Source of the DNA: Actinocorallia herbida
GTDB taxonomy: Bacteria > Actinomycetota > Actinomycetes > Streptosporangiales > Streptosporangiaceae
Assembly (NCBI RefSeq): GCF_003751225.1
Contig: NZ_RJKE01000001.1
Span: forward strand, 6,882,001 to 6,946,000
Length of the DNA stretch: 64,000 nt
Direction: 5' to 3'
Part shown: positions 27,289 to 36,000 of the stretch, piece by piece
How positions within the stretch are numbered: position 1 is the first letter of the stretch
How the letters are laid out: the number at the start of each line of letters is the position of its first letter
The notes under the pieces: generated by a model
What the model was told of the DNA's origin: nothing
Seen by the model: only the letters and a program-made list of their open reading frames with translations
The model's database searches: none
Program-made: the position numbers and the translations under genes

Positions 27289-28794
27289 TCAGAGGGATTT
27301 GAGGAAGGCGGCGGCTATGGGGGCGGCGGCGGTGGCGCCGTCGCCGCCGCCCGGGACGAGGACGGCGAAGGCCAGGTCTGCGCGGTAGCCGATGAACCAG
27401 GCGTGGGTGCCGCTGGAGCCGGTCTCGGCGGTGCCGGTCTTGCCGAAGGTGCCCGCGGGCAGGCCGGCGGACGCGGCGGTGCCCGAGGCGACCACGGCCG
27501 CCATCATCGGGCGCAGCGCGGTGAGGACGGCCTGGGGAAGCGGGCGGGGGGCGGGGACCGCTTCGCCGTTGGCCGTGTAGGACGCGGCGGGGAACATCAC
27601 CGGCGAGCGCCACGTTCCCGAGGCGACGGCGGCGGCCACCGCCGCCATGTTGAGCGGCGAGGCGGTGACCCTGCCCTGCCCGATGCTCGCCTCGGCGAGG
27701 TCGGCGGTGCCGGACGGCGCGGGGAAACCCGGCCGCTCCGCGTTCACCGCGAACGGCTTGTTGAAGCCGAACAGCTCGGCGGCCGTCGTCATGCCCGCGG
27801 CCTTCGCCCGGTTCACACCGAGGGAGGCGAACGTGGTGTTGCAGGACTTCGCGAACGCCGTCTGGAGCGAGGTGGAGCCGAGCGCGAGGCCGTCGTGGTT
27901 GGGGATGGTGCGTTCGCCGAGCAGGACGGTGGCCGGGCAGGAGACCCCGGAGGACGGGGCCAGCCCCGAGGTGATGAGCGCCGCCGCCGTGACGATCTTG
28001 AACGTCGAACCCGGCGGGTAGACGCCATGGCTGGCGGCCCGGGAGCCGACCCGGTCGGCGATGGCCACGATCGCACCGGTGGAGGGCTTCAGCGCCACCA
28101 GGACCGCGGGCTTGGCCGCACCCGCGACGGCTTTGTCCGCGGCGGCCTGCGGCCCGGATTCCAGGGTCGTCGGCCGAGCGGCCGCCGTCGCCTCGCTGAA
28201 GACCTTGACGGGGGTGTCGTCGAGGAAGATCCCCCAGCCGGGCTTCGCCTCGCCCGAGGTGTACTGCCCGCCGAGCGCGTCGAGGTACTGCCTGGCCCCG
28301 GACGTGCCGGGGATCTCCGTGCCGTCGGCGAAGGTGACCGCCCCCACCGCGCCGGCGGAGGTCTCCCGCAGCTGGAGCAGACCGCCGTTCGCCAGTTCCG
28401 GCGCGAGGGTCGCCGGGGTCCAGACGACCCGCCAGCGGCGGTCGACGACCTTCATCCGCAGGGTCGCCTCGACGGTCCACTTGCCGGGCGGCAGGGTGCG
28501 CTCGGCCGTGAAGTCCGCCCTCGCCTCGGTCTCGGTGGGCCGGACGACGGGCTCGGGCAGGAGGTCGAGGGCCGAGACCTGGAGCGCCTTGCCGAACGCC
28601 CGGTGCTGCTCCACGAAATCGGCGGGCGGCGCCGCCGTCAGACTCCGCATCGCCTGGAAGTCCCCGGCCTGCCAGTAGGCGAAATAGGAGGCCGCCAGCT
28701 CCTTGGGGTCGCCCTTGACCCGCAGGTGCAGGTAGAGGCCGCCGCCCGTACCCGCCAGCAGCAGGGTGCCCAGGATGATCGCCAGCCACCGCAC
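27289..28794 (-). CDS. Penicillin-binding protein with NTF2-like N-terminal domain
   Basis: Class B-type transpeptidase of 501 aa anchored by an N-terminal TM helix (residues ~4-22). Residues ~30-130 are an NTF2-like domain (ELAASYFAYWQAGDFQAMRS), as in PBP2a-type proteins. A dimerisation-like middle part follows, then the penicillin-binding domain with SxxK (PPGSTFKIV), SxN (AKSCNTTFASLG) and KTG (FGKTGTAETGSSG). It should crosslink peptidoglycan outside the membrane. GTG start behind GGAGG. Proteins of this layout are common in actinomycetes and some have low beta-lactam affinity; resistance is not implied by sequence alone. Confidence 0.92.
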   Translation of the reverse strand: MRWLAIILGTLLLAGTGGGLYLHLRVKGDPKELAASYFAYWQAGDFQAMRSLTAAPPADFVEQHRAFGKALQVSALDLLPEPVVRPTETEARADFTAERTLPPGKWTVEATLRMKVVDRRWRVVWTPATLAPELANGGLLQLRETSAGAVGAVTFADGTEIPGTSGARQYLDALGGQYTSGEAKPGWGIFLDDTPVKVFSEATAAARPTTLESGPQAAADKAVAGAAKPAVLVALKPSTGAIVAIADRVGSRAASHGVYPPGSTFKIVTAAALITSGLAPSSGVSCPATVLLGERTIPNHDGLALGSTSLQTAFAKSCNTTFASLGVNRAKAAGMTTAAELFGFNKPFAVNAERPGFPAPSGTADLAEASIGQGRVTASPLNMAAVAAAVASGTWRSPVMFPAASYTANGEAVPAPRPLPQAVLTALRPMMAAVVASGTAASAGLPAGTFGKTGTAETGSSGTHAWFIGYRADLAFAVLVPGGGDGATAAAPIAAAFLKSL

Positions 28795-28954
28795 GTCGGA
28801 CCTCCGGCTCTGAGAAGTTCAGCGCACGCAATCTAGGACACCGCACCCCCATTCGGACAGGGATCATGGAAATCTCTCGAAGGACTCCGGCTTTCCCTGC
28901 CTTCCGGACCGCTGCCATACGATGGCGGAAGCAAAAGCCCACGGAGGGGATGGA

Positions 28955-29488
28955 ATGTCGGGGAACGCACGGCCGATCACACTCATCGGGGACCCGGTCC
29001 TCCACCGGTCGCTGAAGGAGGTGACGGAGTTCGACGACGCGCTGCGGGAGCTGGCCGACGACATGTTCGCCAGCATGTACGCCGCCAACGGGGTCGGGCT
29101 CGCCGCCAACCAGATCGGCGTGGACCTGCGGATCTTCGTCTACGACTGCACCGACGACCACGGGGAGCAGCAGAAGGGCGTCGTGGTGAACCCGACCATC
29201 GAGTTCCCCGACCGCAACCGGACGCTGGACAACGACTCCGAAGGCTGCCTTTCGGTCCCGGGGCCGTACGCCGAGGTCGCGCGCGTGGACCACGTGCACT
29301 GCCACGGGTTCGACCTCGAGGGCAACCCGATCTCGCTGCACGGCACCGGCCAGCTCGCGCGCTGCTTCCAGCACGAGGCCGACCACCTCGACGGCAAGCT
29401 CTACGTCGACCGCATCCCGGCGAAGGCGCGCAAGCAGGTGATCCGGGAGTACGAGGCGCGCAAGGCCGAGGCCGAAGCGGCCTCCTGA
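28955..29488 (+). CDS. def: Peptide deformylase
   Basis: Metalloenzyme of 177 aa that removes the N-formyl group from nascent proteins. All three motifs are present: GVGLAANQIG, EGCLSVPG (metal Cys) and QHEADHLDG (metal His pair and catalytic Glu). ATG 28955 has GGAGG 7 nt upstream; an earlier ATG lacks it. Divergent from the penicillin-binding protein gene. Last clear housekeeping gene before the mobile region. Confidence 0.96.
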   Translation: MSGNARPITLIGDPVLHRSLKEVTEFDDALRELADDMFASMYAANGVGLAANQIGVDLRIFVYDCTDDHGEQQKGVVVNPTIEFPDRNRTLDNDSEGCLSVPGPYAEVARVDHVHCHGFDLEGNPISLHGTGQLARCFQHEADHLDGKLYVDRIPAKARKQVIREYEARKAEAEAAS

Positions 29489-29509
29489 GCCCTTCGAGGC
29501 GCGTGCCCT

Positions 29510-29983
29510 TCAGCCGGGCGAAAGGGTCTCGCGCAGCATCCGCGTGAGGCCCTCGACCCGCTCCAGCGACTGCTGGAACAGGGCGCGCGCCTCCTCCAGC
29601 TGCTCCAGGGCGGCGCCTATCGGCGCGTCGTCATCGGCGAGCAGGATCTCGGCGAAGAGCACCTCGGTGGCGGCGAGGACGCCCGTCGCCGCGCCGCGCG
29701 CGATGCCGCCCCTCATCTCGGTGAGCTGGCGCACCGTGCGCATCAGCCGTTTGAGCACCATCGTGGGGTGCTGGCCCGGCGGCGCCGCCGAGCGGTAGCC
29801 CGCGTCGAAGCGCGCCCAGTCGCGGTACATCCCGCCGGGCCCGGCGAGCTGCTCGACGGTGGCCAGCAGCCGCCCGAGCGCGTACGCCGGATCGCCCGGC
29901 GCCGGAGGCCGCTCGGCGGGCCGCAGCAGGCCGAGCGCGCCCCGCACCGCCCGTGACTCTCGTTCGGCTCTCTCATGCTTCAT
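29510..29983 (-). CDS. Hypothetical alpha-helical protein
   Basis: Protein of 157 aa from ATG 29983 (GAAGGG site, 6-7 nt). Predicted all-helical. The middle (DPAYALGRLLATVEQLAG, then YRSAAPPGQHPTMVLKRLMR and VRQLTEMRGG) faintly recalls the C-terminal helical part of Cas8c/Csd1 proteins, but no CRISPR array or cas gene is in the window, so the resemblance is only an observation. The C-terminal ~45 residues look like a coiled coil. It marks the left host flank of the integrated elements. Confidence 0.6.
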   Translation of the reverse strand: MKHERAERESRAVRGALGLLRPAERPPAPGDPAYALGRLLATVEQLAGPGGMYRDWARFDAGYRSAAPPGQHPTMVLKRLMRTVRQLTEMRGGIARGAATGVLAATEVLFAEILLADDDAPIGAALEQLEEARALFQQSLERVEGLTRMLRETLSPG

Positions 29984-30056
29984 CTCGATCCCTTCCTCGG
30001 CTCGACCGCCCCCATCCTCGCCGCCTCGCACCCGCCCGAACCGACCGAACCACATT

Positions 30057-30064
30057 CTGTGGAT
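30057..30064. repeat. Short sequence CTGTGGAT at the left flank
   Basis: The same 8 bp begins the 11 bp repeat CTGTGGATAAC found at 45054 and 53782. It might be a worn third copy of one attachment site, but 8 bp is short. Confidence 0.25.
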
Positions 30065-30135
30065 TGGTGCAGGTGGTGTCTTTTCATGCCTGCGACCAGG
30101 CACTTTGTGTGTTCTGTCCGGTCTTCGGAGGGTTC

Positions 30136-30154
30136 GGCCCCCGTATGGCCCCCG
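30136..30154. repeat. Candidate attachment site attL of the AICE
   Basis: GGCCCCCGTATGGCCCCCG matches the 19 bp at 44890-44908 at 17 positions, with the last 11 bp (TATGGCCCCCG) identical. It lies 17 bp from the integrase stop, the expected place for an att core. Confidence 0.45.
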
Positions 30155-30170
30155 GATTTCCGAGGGCCGG

Positions 30171-31568
30171 TCAGGCCGCTTCCGGCTCGCCGTAGACGTC
30201 ATCGAGCGCGAGGTTGGCCGCTTCTGCCTGATCTGTGAGCCAGTGGGCGTAGGTGGTGAGGAGCATTTGGATGCTGTGGCCGAGGCGACGGGCGATCTCG
30301 GCTACGGGGATGCGCTTGGTGAGCATGAGGGAAGCGCAGCCGTGCCGGAGGTCATAGGGCCGCCGCGCGACCGGGGAGGCGTCCGCCGCCTTACCGAAGG
30401 CCGACGCGCGAACACGCTTCCAGGTCGCGCGGTATTGCTGCGCGGTGACGGGCGCGTGGTCGCTGCTGTCGTAGGCCCAGAACAGCCGCCCGTCAGGTGC
30501 CGTCCCGTACAGGGCGATGTGGTCGCGCAGGATGGTCACGAGCGCCGGGGGGATGGGCACCGGCCGGATTTCCCCGTTCGCCCTGTGCTTGAGCGCTTTG
30601 TCGTCGAAGCGTCCGCCGTCTTCGGTCCACTGTCCGCCGACGTCCGCGAGCGCCCCGCCGAGCGTGAGCTGACCCCACCCCGTGGCGGGAAGGTGGCAGT
30701 CCTCCGAGCGGAGCCGCCGCACCTCACCGGGACGGCATCCGGCGTAGTACATGACGGCGAACCAGGCGTGAAGGTGCTTGTCCCGGTTGTGCGCCAGCTT
30801 GGCCGCAGCCGCCAGGAGGGACCGGGACTGTTCGAGGGTCGGCACGGTGCGGGGGTCCACCTGATCAACGACGCGCCGACGCCGGGACGTCCGGACTCCC
30901 GTCAGCGGGTTGGTGGACAGGAGTTTGCGTTCCACCGCGTGGTCGAGCGCCCCGTACAGCGCCGAGCGTCGGAGCCGGATCGAGGCATTGCCCAACGTCT
31001 GCCCCTTTGTTCCCGTCGCCAGCGCGGCCAAGACGGCCCGGATTACGGACGCGTCGGTCAGGTGGCCGATCGGACGGGACGCCGCATCGACCCATGCCAG
31101 CGTCTTCGCGATGTCTTCCGGCATGGGCTTGTCCCACGAGGGCGGGTAGAGCGCCCAGTCGCGCAGCGCCGTCCGCAGGAGCTTGGTTTCCGGACGGCCC
31201 CGCTTTCGCTCATTGAGCGTCGCTTCCACGACCGGGATGAGGGCGAGGACCAGGGACTTGCGGGAAGAGGCCGCAAGGCCGTCCTTCCACCGGTTCCCGA
31301 CGTAGACCCGCAGGTGGACATACACAGACTCGTTGTCCTGCGCCCAGCTCACCGGCAGCCCGGTGAGCATCGAGAACGCCTCACCCTTCCGGTACGCCCT
31401 CATCAGCGAGCCCCGGTGGATCTCCGCAGGCGCCTTCTCTGAGAAGGACTTCGACGGCTCGTACTTCATGCCACCGGGCCCGTTGCAGGTCCATCGAACC
31501 TCGTACTTCTGCCGCCGGTCAGGCCGAACCCTGATCGGCCGCTCGAAACTCACCGAGATTGCTTCCAT
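30171..31568 (-). CDS. int: Tyrosine site-specific integrase of the AICE
   Basis: Phage-type integrase of 465 aa that inserts and, with the excisionase, removes the element. The catalytic C-terminal half shows Arg279 (YYAGCRPGEVRRL), Arg408-His409 (PYDLRHGCASLML), His431 (RRLGHSIQ) and the nucleophile Tyr440 (TTYAHW). The first His of the HxxR box is Tyr405 here. The N-terminal arm- and core-binding domains occupy residues ~1-240. The start lies 2 nt after the excisionase stop, so xis and int are one transcript. The C-terminal end abuts the putative attL. Confidence 0.95.
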   Translation of the reverse strand: MEAISVSFERPIRVRPDRRQKYEVRWTCNGPGGMKYEPSKSFSEKAPAEIHRGSLMRAYRKGEAFSMLTGLPVSWAQDNESVYVHLRVYVGNRWKDGLAASSRKSLVLALIPVVEATLNERKRGRPETKLLRTALRDWALYPPSWDKPMPEDIAKTLAWVDAASRPIGHLTDASVIRAVLAALATGTKGQTLGNASIRLRRSALYGALDHAVERKLLSTNPLTGVRTSRRRRVVDQVDPRTVPTLEQSRSLLAAAAKLAHNRDKHLHAWFAVMYYAGCRPGEVRRLRSEDCHLPATGWGQLTLGGALADVGGQWTEDGGRFDDKALKHRANGEIRPVPIPPALVTILRDHIALYGTAPDGRLFWAYDSSDHAPVTAQQYRATWKRVRASAFGKAADASPVARRPYDLRHGCASLMLTKRIPVAEIARRLGHSIQMLLTTYAHWLTDQAEAANLALDDVYGEPEAA

Positions 31569-31570
31569 GT

Positions 31571-31768
31571 CTACCTTTCCTCACTTTCGAGCTTGTGTAG
31601 CCATTCTTTCAAATCCGACTCGCGAAATCGAATGCCACCATTGGGCAGTCGAATAAACTTTGGACCCCTCCCAGTCGCCAGCCACACATACAGCGTGGAG
31701 CGAGCTATCCCCAGCTCAGAGACCACATCAGCGACCGTCAGATACGCTTTCCCCACCGATACCACCAC
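31571..31768 (-). CDS. xis: Excisionase-like helix-turn-helix protein
   Basis: Protein of 65 aa with an AlpA/MerR-type HTH (YLTVADVVSELGIARSTLYV, GIRFRESDLKEWL). It should bend attachment-site DNA and favour excision. It lies directly upstream of the integrase, as in pSAM2-type AICEs. The start is one of several in-frame GTGs. Confidence 0.88.
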   Translation of the reverse strand: MVVSVGKAYLTVADVVSELGIARSTLYVWLATGRGPKFIRLPNGGIRFRESDLKEWLHKLESEER

Positions 31769-31896
31769 CCCTCACGGAGCCATTCAGGAGCCCTCAGGCG
31801 CACCCGATAAATGCGCCGAGAATGCCGGACGCGCGACCACAACCGGCCCTATGAATTGCGTAGAAATGGTTGACGAATGCGCGGAGCTTACGGGCA

Positions 31897-31930
31897 GCGG
31901 CTCCCCGGCAGAACATGCCAGGGGAGCCGC
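31897..31930 (-). terminator. Strong hairpin after the rep/spd operon
   Basis: GCGGCTCCCC and GGGGAGCCGC flank an inner GGCA/TGCC stem. It lies 5 bp past the stop of the 54-aa gene and should separate the conjugation/replication operon from xis-int. Confidence 0.7.
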
Positions 31931-31935
31931 GGCCC

Positions 31936-32100
31936 TCACCTCAGCGACAGGACGCGGTGCGCCGGGGCAGGAGCGCCCGTGTCACTGGCTGGCAGCCGCG
32001 CGCCGGGATGACGGTGCAGGTCAGCGCTGTGCGCGGCCGCCGGCCCGTTCCCCGATGCGCACCAGTGGCCACCCTCCGGGCACAGGGTCGGGGCGGTCAC
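31936..32100 (-). CDS. Small Cys/His protein (54 aa) at the end of the AICE operon
   Basis: Short gene whose GTG overlaps the preceding stop as GTGA. The translation begins VTAPTLCPEGGHWCASG and contains HSADLHRHPG; the C-x6-C spacing with nearby His suggests a small zinc-binding fold. The coupling, the clean frame and the terminator right after the stop support it as a real gene. Function unknown; tiny Cys-containing proteins of this type often close AICE rep operons. Confidence 0.6.
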   Translation of the reverse strand: MTAPTLCPEGGHWCASGNGPAAAHSADLHRHPGARLPASDTGAPAPAHRVLSLR

Positions 32101-32684
32101 GGCCACGGCTCACGGTGACCCGCGCCGTCCCACAAACCCCCGCCCCCCGCCCCTTCTGAGGGCCCGCTACGCGGGTCTGTGCCCATGGGGCCGTTGGCCC
32201 GGCTAGATCGGTCGCTGCGCGGCTGACCTTCCGGGGCGCGCACTCCCGCCGCACCGACCCCGTCCGTGCGCAAGGGGCTGTCTCCGTTCGGCGTGCCATC
32301 CCACAAGCCCCCGCCCCCCGCCCCCCAGATCTCGCCACTTCGTGGCATTGCGCCAGAGGCCGGGGACCCCGATTGCCGTCGCACGTCCGGCCGGGTGTCA
32401 CCCGATGGCCGAGGCCCCGTCCGAACCCACCGGATCAGCACCATCTCCGCGCAGACCCGCACCGCCAGCAGGCCGCCCAGACCCCCCGCCAGCGTTACGG
32501 GCAGCATGAAGTACCACATCCACCCGAACCAGCTCGCGAGCCAGATCCACCACATGAACGCGACCAGGACCAGCAGGCCGCCCGCCCACAGCGTGAGCAG
32601 GTAAATCGTGCGGATGATCAGAGGGGTGATCCACGTGTCGAACCGGGTGTCGAGCAGCGCCCGCCCGATCGGGGTGCGCCTCAC
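32097..32684 (-). CDS. DUF4282-like membrane protein of the AICE
   Basis: Predicted 195 aa protein. An N-terminal basic segment is followed by two TM helices (TIYLLTLWAGGLLVLVAFMW and WYFMLPVTLAGGLGGLLAV) separated by a Trp-rich turn, then VRVCAEMVLI, which fits DUF4282. The C-terminal ~100 residues are Gly/Pro/Arg-rich and disordered, with an imperfect repeat (GAGGGGLWDG twice). The GTG at 32684 overlaps the upstream stop (GTGA). AICE and plasmid spread (Spd) proteins often look like this; a role in intermycelial plasmid spread is inference. Confidence 0.75.
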   Translation of the reverse strand: MRRTPIGRALLDTRFDTWITPLIIRTIYLLTLWAGGLLVLVAFMWWIWLASWFGWMWYFMLPVTLAGGLGGLLAVRVCAEMVLIRWVRTGPRPSGDTRPDVRRQSGSPASGAMPRSGEIWGAGGGGLWDGTPNGDSPLRTDGVGAAGVRAPEGQPRSDRSSRANGPMGTDPRSGPSEGAGGGGLWDGAGHREPWP

Positions 32685-32869
32685 CACGCGTGCCCCGTGA
32701 CCGCCGCGACGACCCACACCACAGCCGTCAGAACGCCCAGGAGCAGCACCAGCCCCGACACCCCGCCGCCCTCACCACCGACCCGCGCCCGTGACTGCGA
32801 CCTCAGCGTCACACCCGCCGCTTTCCCGATCAGCCACAGCGACAACAGCACCGCAAAAATCGCTACCAT
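32681..32869 (-). CDS. Small two-TM membrane protein, Spd-like
   Basis: Protein of 62 aa consisting of two TM helices (MVAIFAVLLSLWLIGKAAG and GLVLLLGVLTAVVWVVAAVTG) joined by a short basic loop. GGAGGAGG precedes ATG 32869. It overlaps the rep stop by 7 bp and the next gene by 4 bp. Resembles small spread proteins of actinomycete plasmids by size and context only. Confidence 0.65.
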   Translation of the reverse strand: MVAIFAVLLSLWLIGKAAGVTLRSQSRARVGGEGGGVSGLVLLLGVLTAVVWVVAAVTGHAW

Positions 32870-34305
32870 CCCGCCTCCTCCTCACCGTCGACCAACCGCA
32901 CCACCGCCACGTCATGCACCCGCCGAGCCGCCCGCACCTGCTGTTCCTGCCGGTAGAGCTGACCCGCCACCTCCGCATCGCCCGCAGTCCGGTAGCCCAG
33001 GCCGACCAGCCGCCAATCACCCACCACCACCGCGCCCAGATCCGCCCACACGTCGCCGTTCGACCGGCGCGCCCGCCACGACCGCCGCGCCTCACTCAGC
33101 GCCAGCATCGTCATGGAGTACATCGGGCTCTTACTCGCGTAATGGCCGCCGTACCCCATCTGGTGAACCCTCTCCGCCAAATGGGAGAGATCCGGATACC
33201 GCCGCGCGAGCCGCAGGCACGTCCCCGCCAGCATCAGCAGATGCCACGACACCCCGCGCGCCCGCATCCTGTCCATCTCCAACGGGCCGAACGCCCGCAT
33301 CGGCCAGCCGGGCAACGTGTCGCCCGCGACCTTGGTCGAGTACTTCGCGAGGTACCGGGCAGCCGCAGACGGGTTCGTGATCGGTGAGACGTCGAGCTGT
33401 GATCCCCACACCGCCGACCGCGCCACCCCGTCTGGAGCGGGCATCGACACCGACGCCGACAGCGCCGCATCCCGCACCGCCGCCGCCAGCAGGTCACGCC
33501 CCGCCCAAGCCGGAGGAGCCGCCGCTACATCCCCGTCCGACCGGCCATCCAGCCGGACCACCGCGTGAACGTGAAGCGCGCCCCGTCGCTGCCACTCCAC
33601 CACCCGCGCGAAACGCGGCCGCAGAAGCGCGGTGATCTCCTTCACCGTCCGATGCGTCCCCGTCACCGGCCCCGACTGGCGAGCCAGCGCCCGAGGCAGA
33701 CCGACCACCGTCCGCCGCCACAGCTCAGGCATCGACGCGTGCCACAGCACATGATCGGTGTAGCCGTAGCACGAGACGCACATCGCGTCGCCGACCTGCC
33801 GACCATCGGCATGCACCAGGTTGCACCACCGCGCCGTACCGTGCTCGCACACCGGCCGCCCGCGCGACGGGTGACACGCCCCGTCTTGCGACCGGACCCG
33901 ATGCACCCGACCCCACGAAGGAGCCGTAAGAGTCGCGAACACCGCCGGATGCGCGCTCACCGAACCGGGCACCCGCACCGGCCAGCCCGCACCGGCCGAC
34001 CCGTCCAGGCCCATCACGATGATCCGCCACAGGTTCGCCCGGTACCGGGCCGAACACGGCGGACACACCCCCGCCCGGCGATCACCGCACGCGATCAGAA
34101 GCGACCCGTCCGGCTCCCCCTGCGAGTCGTACGCCGCCAGCACCTCACCCGTTCCCGGATGCACCGCCGCCGCACCGCCCATCACCCGAACCGGCCGCAC
34201 ACACCACCCGGCCCGTTCCACCAGCCCCTCCCACGCGGGGAAGTCCTCCCGGAGCCGACGCTCCATCATCTGCGCCGCAGCGCCCACCGGCCGAGGCCCG
34301 CTCAC
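32863..34305 (-). CDS. repSA: RepSA-like rolling-circle replication initiator
   Basis: HUH-superfamily initiator of 480 aa. It should nick the element's double-strand origin so that the excised circle replicates as in pSAM2. Seen: zinc-finger-like CGDRRAGVCPPCSARYRANL, AVFATLTAPSWGRVH, the HUH motif RGALHVHAVVRLD and the Tyr motif AARYLAKYSTKVAGDTLPG. A Cys cluster (RWCNLVHADG, CVSCYGYTDHVLW) lies between. The GTG at 34305 overlaps the upstream stop (GTGA); more upstream in-frame starts are not coupled. Confidence 0.9.
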   Translation of the reverse strand: MSGPRPVGAAAQMMERRLREDFPAWEGLVERAGWCVRPVRVMGGAAAVHPGTGEVLAAYDSQGEPDGSLLIACGDRRAGVCPPCSARYRANLWRIIVMGLDGSAGAGWPVRVPGSVSAHPAVFATLTAPSWGRVHRVRSQDGACHPSRGRPVCEHGTARWCNLVHADGRQVGDAMCVSCYGYTDHVLWHASMPELWRRTVVGLPRALARQSGPVTGTHRTVKEITALLRPRFARVVEWQRRGALHVHAVVRLDGRSDGDVAAAPPAWAGRDLLAAAVRDAALSASVSMPAPDGVARSAVWGSQLDVSPITNPSAAARYLAKYSTKVAGDTLPGWPMRAFGPLEMDRMRARGVSWHLLMLAGTCLRLARRYPDLSHLAERVHQMGYGGHYASKSPMYSMTMLALSEARRSWRARRSNGDVWADLGAVVVGDWRLVGLGYRTAGDAEVAGQLYRQEQQVRAARRVHDVAVVRLVDGEEEAGW

Positions 34306-34553
34306 CGCAGACCATCCCGAACCCTGCCGACCGGCGCGCCCATCGTGAACCGGACCAGCACCCACATCAGCGCGTACCAGTCGGGAGACTCCCCTTCAAT
34401 CACCGGCCAGCCGTGCGCGGCCAGCACATCGGCCACGTCCCGCACCAGACCGTCACCCACCCGACCAGCGCCCACCGCATCCCGCTCCACCGGATACTCC
34501 CGACCCGCCGTCCGCACCACACACAAGCACTCCGCTTTCCTGATCCCGCTCAT
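34302..34553 (-). CDS. Small unknown protein upstream of rep
   Basis: Predicted 83 aa from ATG 34553 (AAAGGAG, 8 nt); an ATG two codons earlier is too close to the site. Soluble, with RKAECLCVVRTAGREYPVER and DWYALMWVLVRFTMG. Not recognised. Its stop overlaps the rep start as GTGA, so it may tune Rep expression by coupling. Confidence 0.6.
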   Translation of the reverse strand: MSGIRKAECLCVVRTAGREYPVERDAVGAGRVGDGLVRDVADVLAAHGWPVIEGESPDWYALMWVLVRFTMGAPVGRVRDGLR

Positions 34554-34617
34554 CCGCATTTCTCCTTTCAGCGCCCACCAGGCGCACGCACCACCAACCA
34601 CCACCGCGACACCACCG

Positions 34618-36000
34618 TCAGCCCCGCCGCACACCCCGCCGCAGCTCCGCACCACGAGCCGCCACCCCCTCCACCTCCCCATCCGACAGATAGAAGCTCC
34701 GGCACCTGACCGGCTCTGCCTGACCCTCACCCAGCAGGAGGCCGACCCCGCGAGTGCCCACCGGGACCGTTGCGGCCGAGTGCCCCAGCGACGCCCAGCC
34801 CGCGCCCAAGATCGTGTCTGACGCGTCCCGAGTGTTCGACCTCAGTGCCCAGCGGTACCCGAAAAGATCCCGGAGCGAGGTGGGCACCACGTCCGCCGAC
34901 GGCTTCTGAGTCGCCGCCACCACGGGAAAACCGGCCGCCCTGCCGCGCGCGACCAGATCGATCAACAAGCCGTTGAAGTGCTCCCGCGCCACGCGGTCTG
35001 GGTGCGCGGTGTAGAACCTCAGCTCATCCACCACCACGACCGTCAACCGCGCGTAGGACGGCACCTTGCGCAGGCGCTCCGCCGCCATCCGCTCATAGAC
35101 CGAGTCCATGTCCGAGATCACGGACTCAAGAAGCGCTATCGCGTCGTCCATCTTCGCGAACGCCACCTGATCGAAGCAGGGTTGCCACAGCGACAACTCA
35201 AGCCTCTTCGCATCCAGGCCGACGAGGGTGACCCACGGGTCCAGGGCCGCCGCCGCGATGAGCTGAGTCATCGCCGCGCTCTTGCCCGCCTCAGGCTCCC
35301 CGCCCAGCAGCAGATTCCGCCCCGGCAGCGTGAGCGTCACCAGGTCGCCAACCTCATCCAAACCGACCGGCACCGGCTCCCACAGCCGGGACTGCGGGCG
35401 TTCCAGCCACGGCCACGGCACCGGACCCGCCGACTCCCACGGGTCCCTCCGCCGCAGCAGCACACTCGCGAGATCCGCCCGTGAAGGCTCCCGCCGCACC
35501 TCCACACCCCGGATCCGCAGATCCGCCGCCAACTGCTCCGTAGCAGCCTCCAACTCGCTCACAGTCGAGCCGCGCGGCATCCGCACCCGCAGGCGCTCAC
35601 CCACCGGAACCCGCTGGATCTTGAGCACTCTCGGTATCCGGTCATTGGACGTGGTCAGCCCGGCGAACCGACATCCTCGGTCCCACCGCCGCTTGAGACG
35701 GCCACCAGCCAGCCAGCCGCCCAGCAGGGCCCGCGTGCCCGGCACCGCCAGGGACGACAGCAGCACCAGCGGCAGACCCAGCCCGACCAGGCCCAGCCGC
35801 CACCAGCCAGCCGCCCCCGCCCCGACCAGCACCAGACCGAGGAGGTATTCGCGCCTCCACAGCCACGCCGGACGGATGACCAGGATCGCTAGCCACGCGC
35901 CCGCCGTCCGAGGAGCCCGCACCGGGATATCGGGAAGCTCACGGACCGGGGGCAGGCCCACGCCCACCCCCGGCACCTGAGCCGAAGCTCGCCATTTCAC
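34618..36000 (-). CDS. traSA: FtsK/SpoIIIE-type DNA translocase (TraB/TraSA-like)
   Basis: Conjugative motor of 460 aa. Two TM helices (residues ~45-100) anchor it; the ATPase domain has Walker A GGEPEAGKSAAM, Walker B LTVVVVDELRFY and the FtsK-type VARGRAAGFPVVAATQKPSA. A C-terminal winged-helix-like end probably reads short repeats in the transferred DNA. In actinomycetes such a protein alone moves double-stranded plasmid DNA between hyphae. The GTG at 36000 overlaps the upstream stop (GTGA). Confidence 0.92.
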   Translation of the reverse strand: MKWRASAQVPGVGVGLPPVRELPDIPVRAPRTAGAWLAILVIRPAWLWRREYLLGLVLVGAGAAGWWRLGLVGLGLPLVLLSSLAVPGTRALLGGWLAGGRLKRRWDRGCRFAGLTTSNDRIPRVLKIQRVPVGERLRVRMPRGSTVSELEAATEQLAADLRIRGVEVRREPSRADLASVLLRRRDPWESAGPVPWPWLERPQSRLWEPVPVGLDEVGDLVTLTLPGRNLLLGGEPEAGKSAAMTQLIAAAALDPWVTLVGLDAKRLELSLWQPCFDQVAFAKMDDAIALLESVISDMDSVYERMAAERLRKVPSYARLTVVVVDELRFYTAHPDRVAREHFNGLLIDLVARGRAAGFPVVAATQKPSADVVPTSLRDLFGYRWALRSNTRDASDTILGAGWASLGHSAATVPVGTRGVGLLLGEGQAEPVRCRSFYLSDGEVEGVAARGAELRRGVRRG

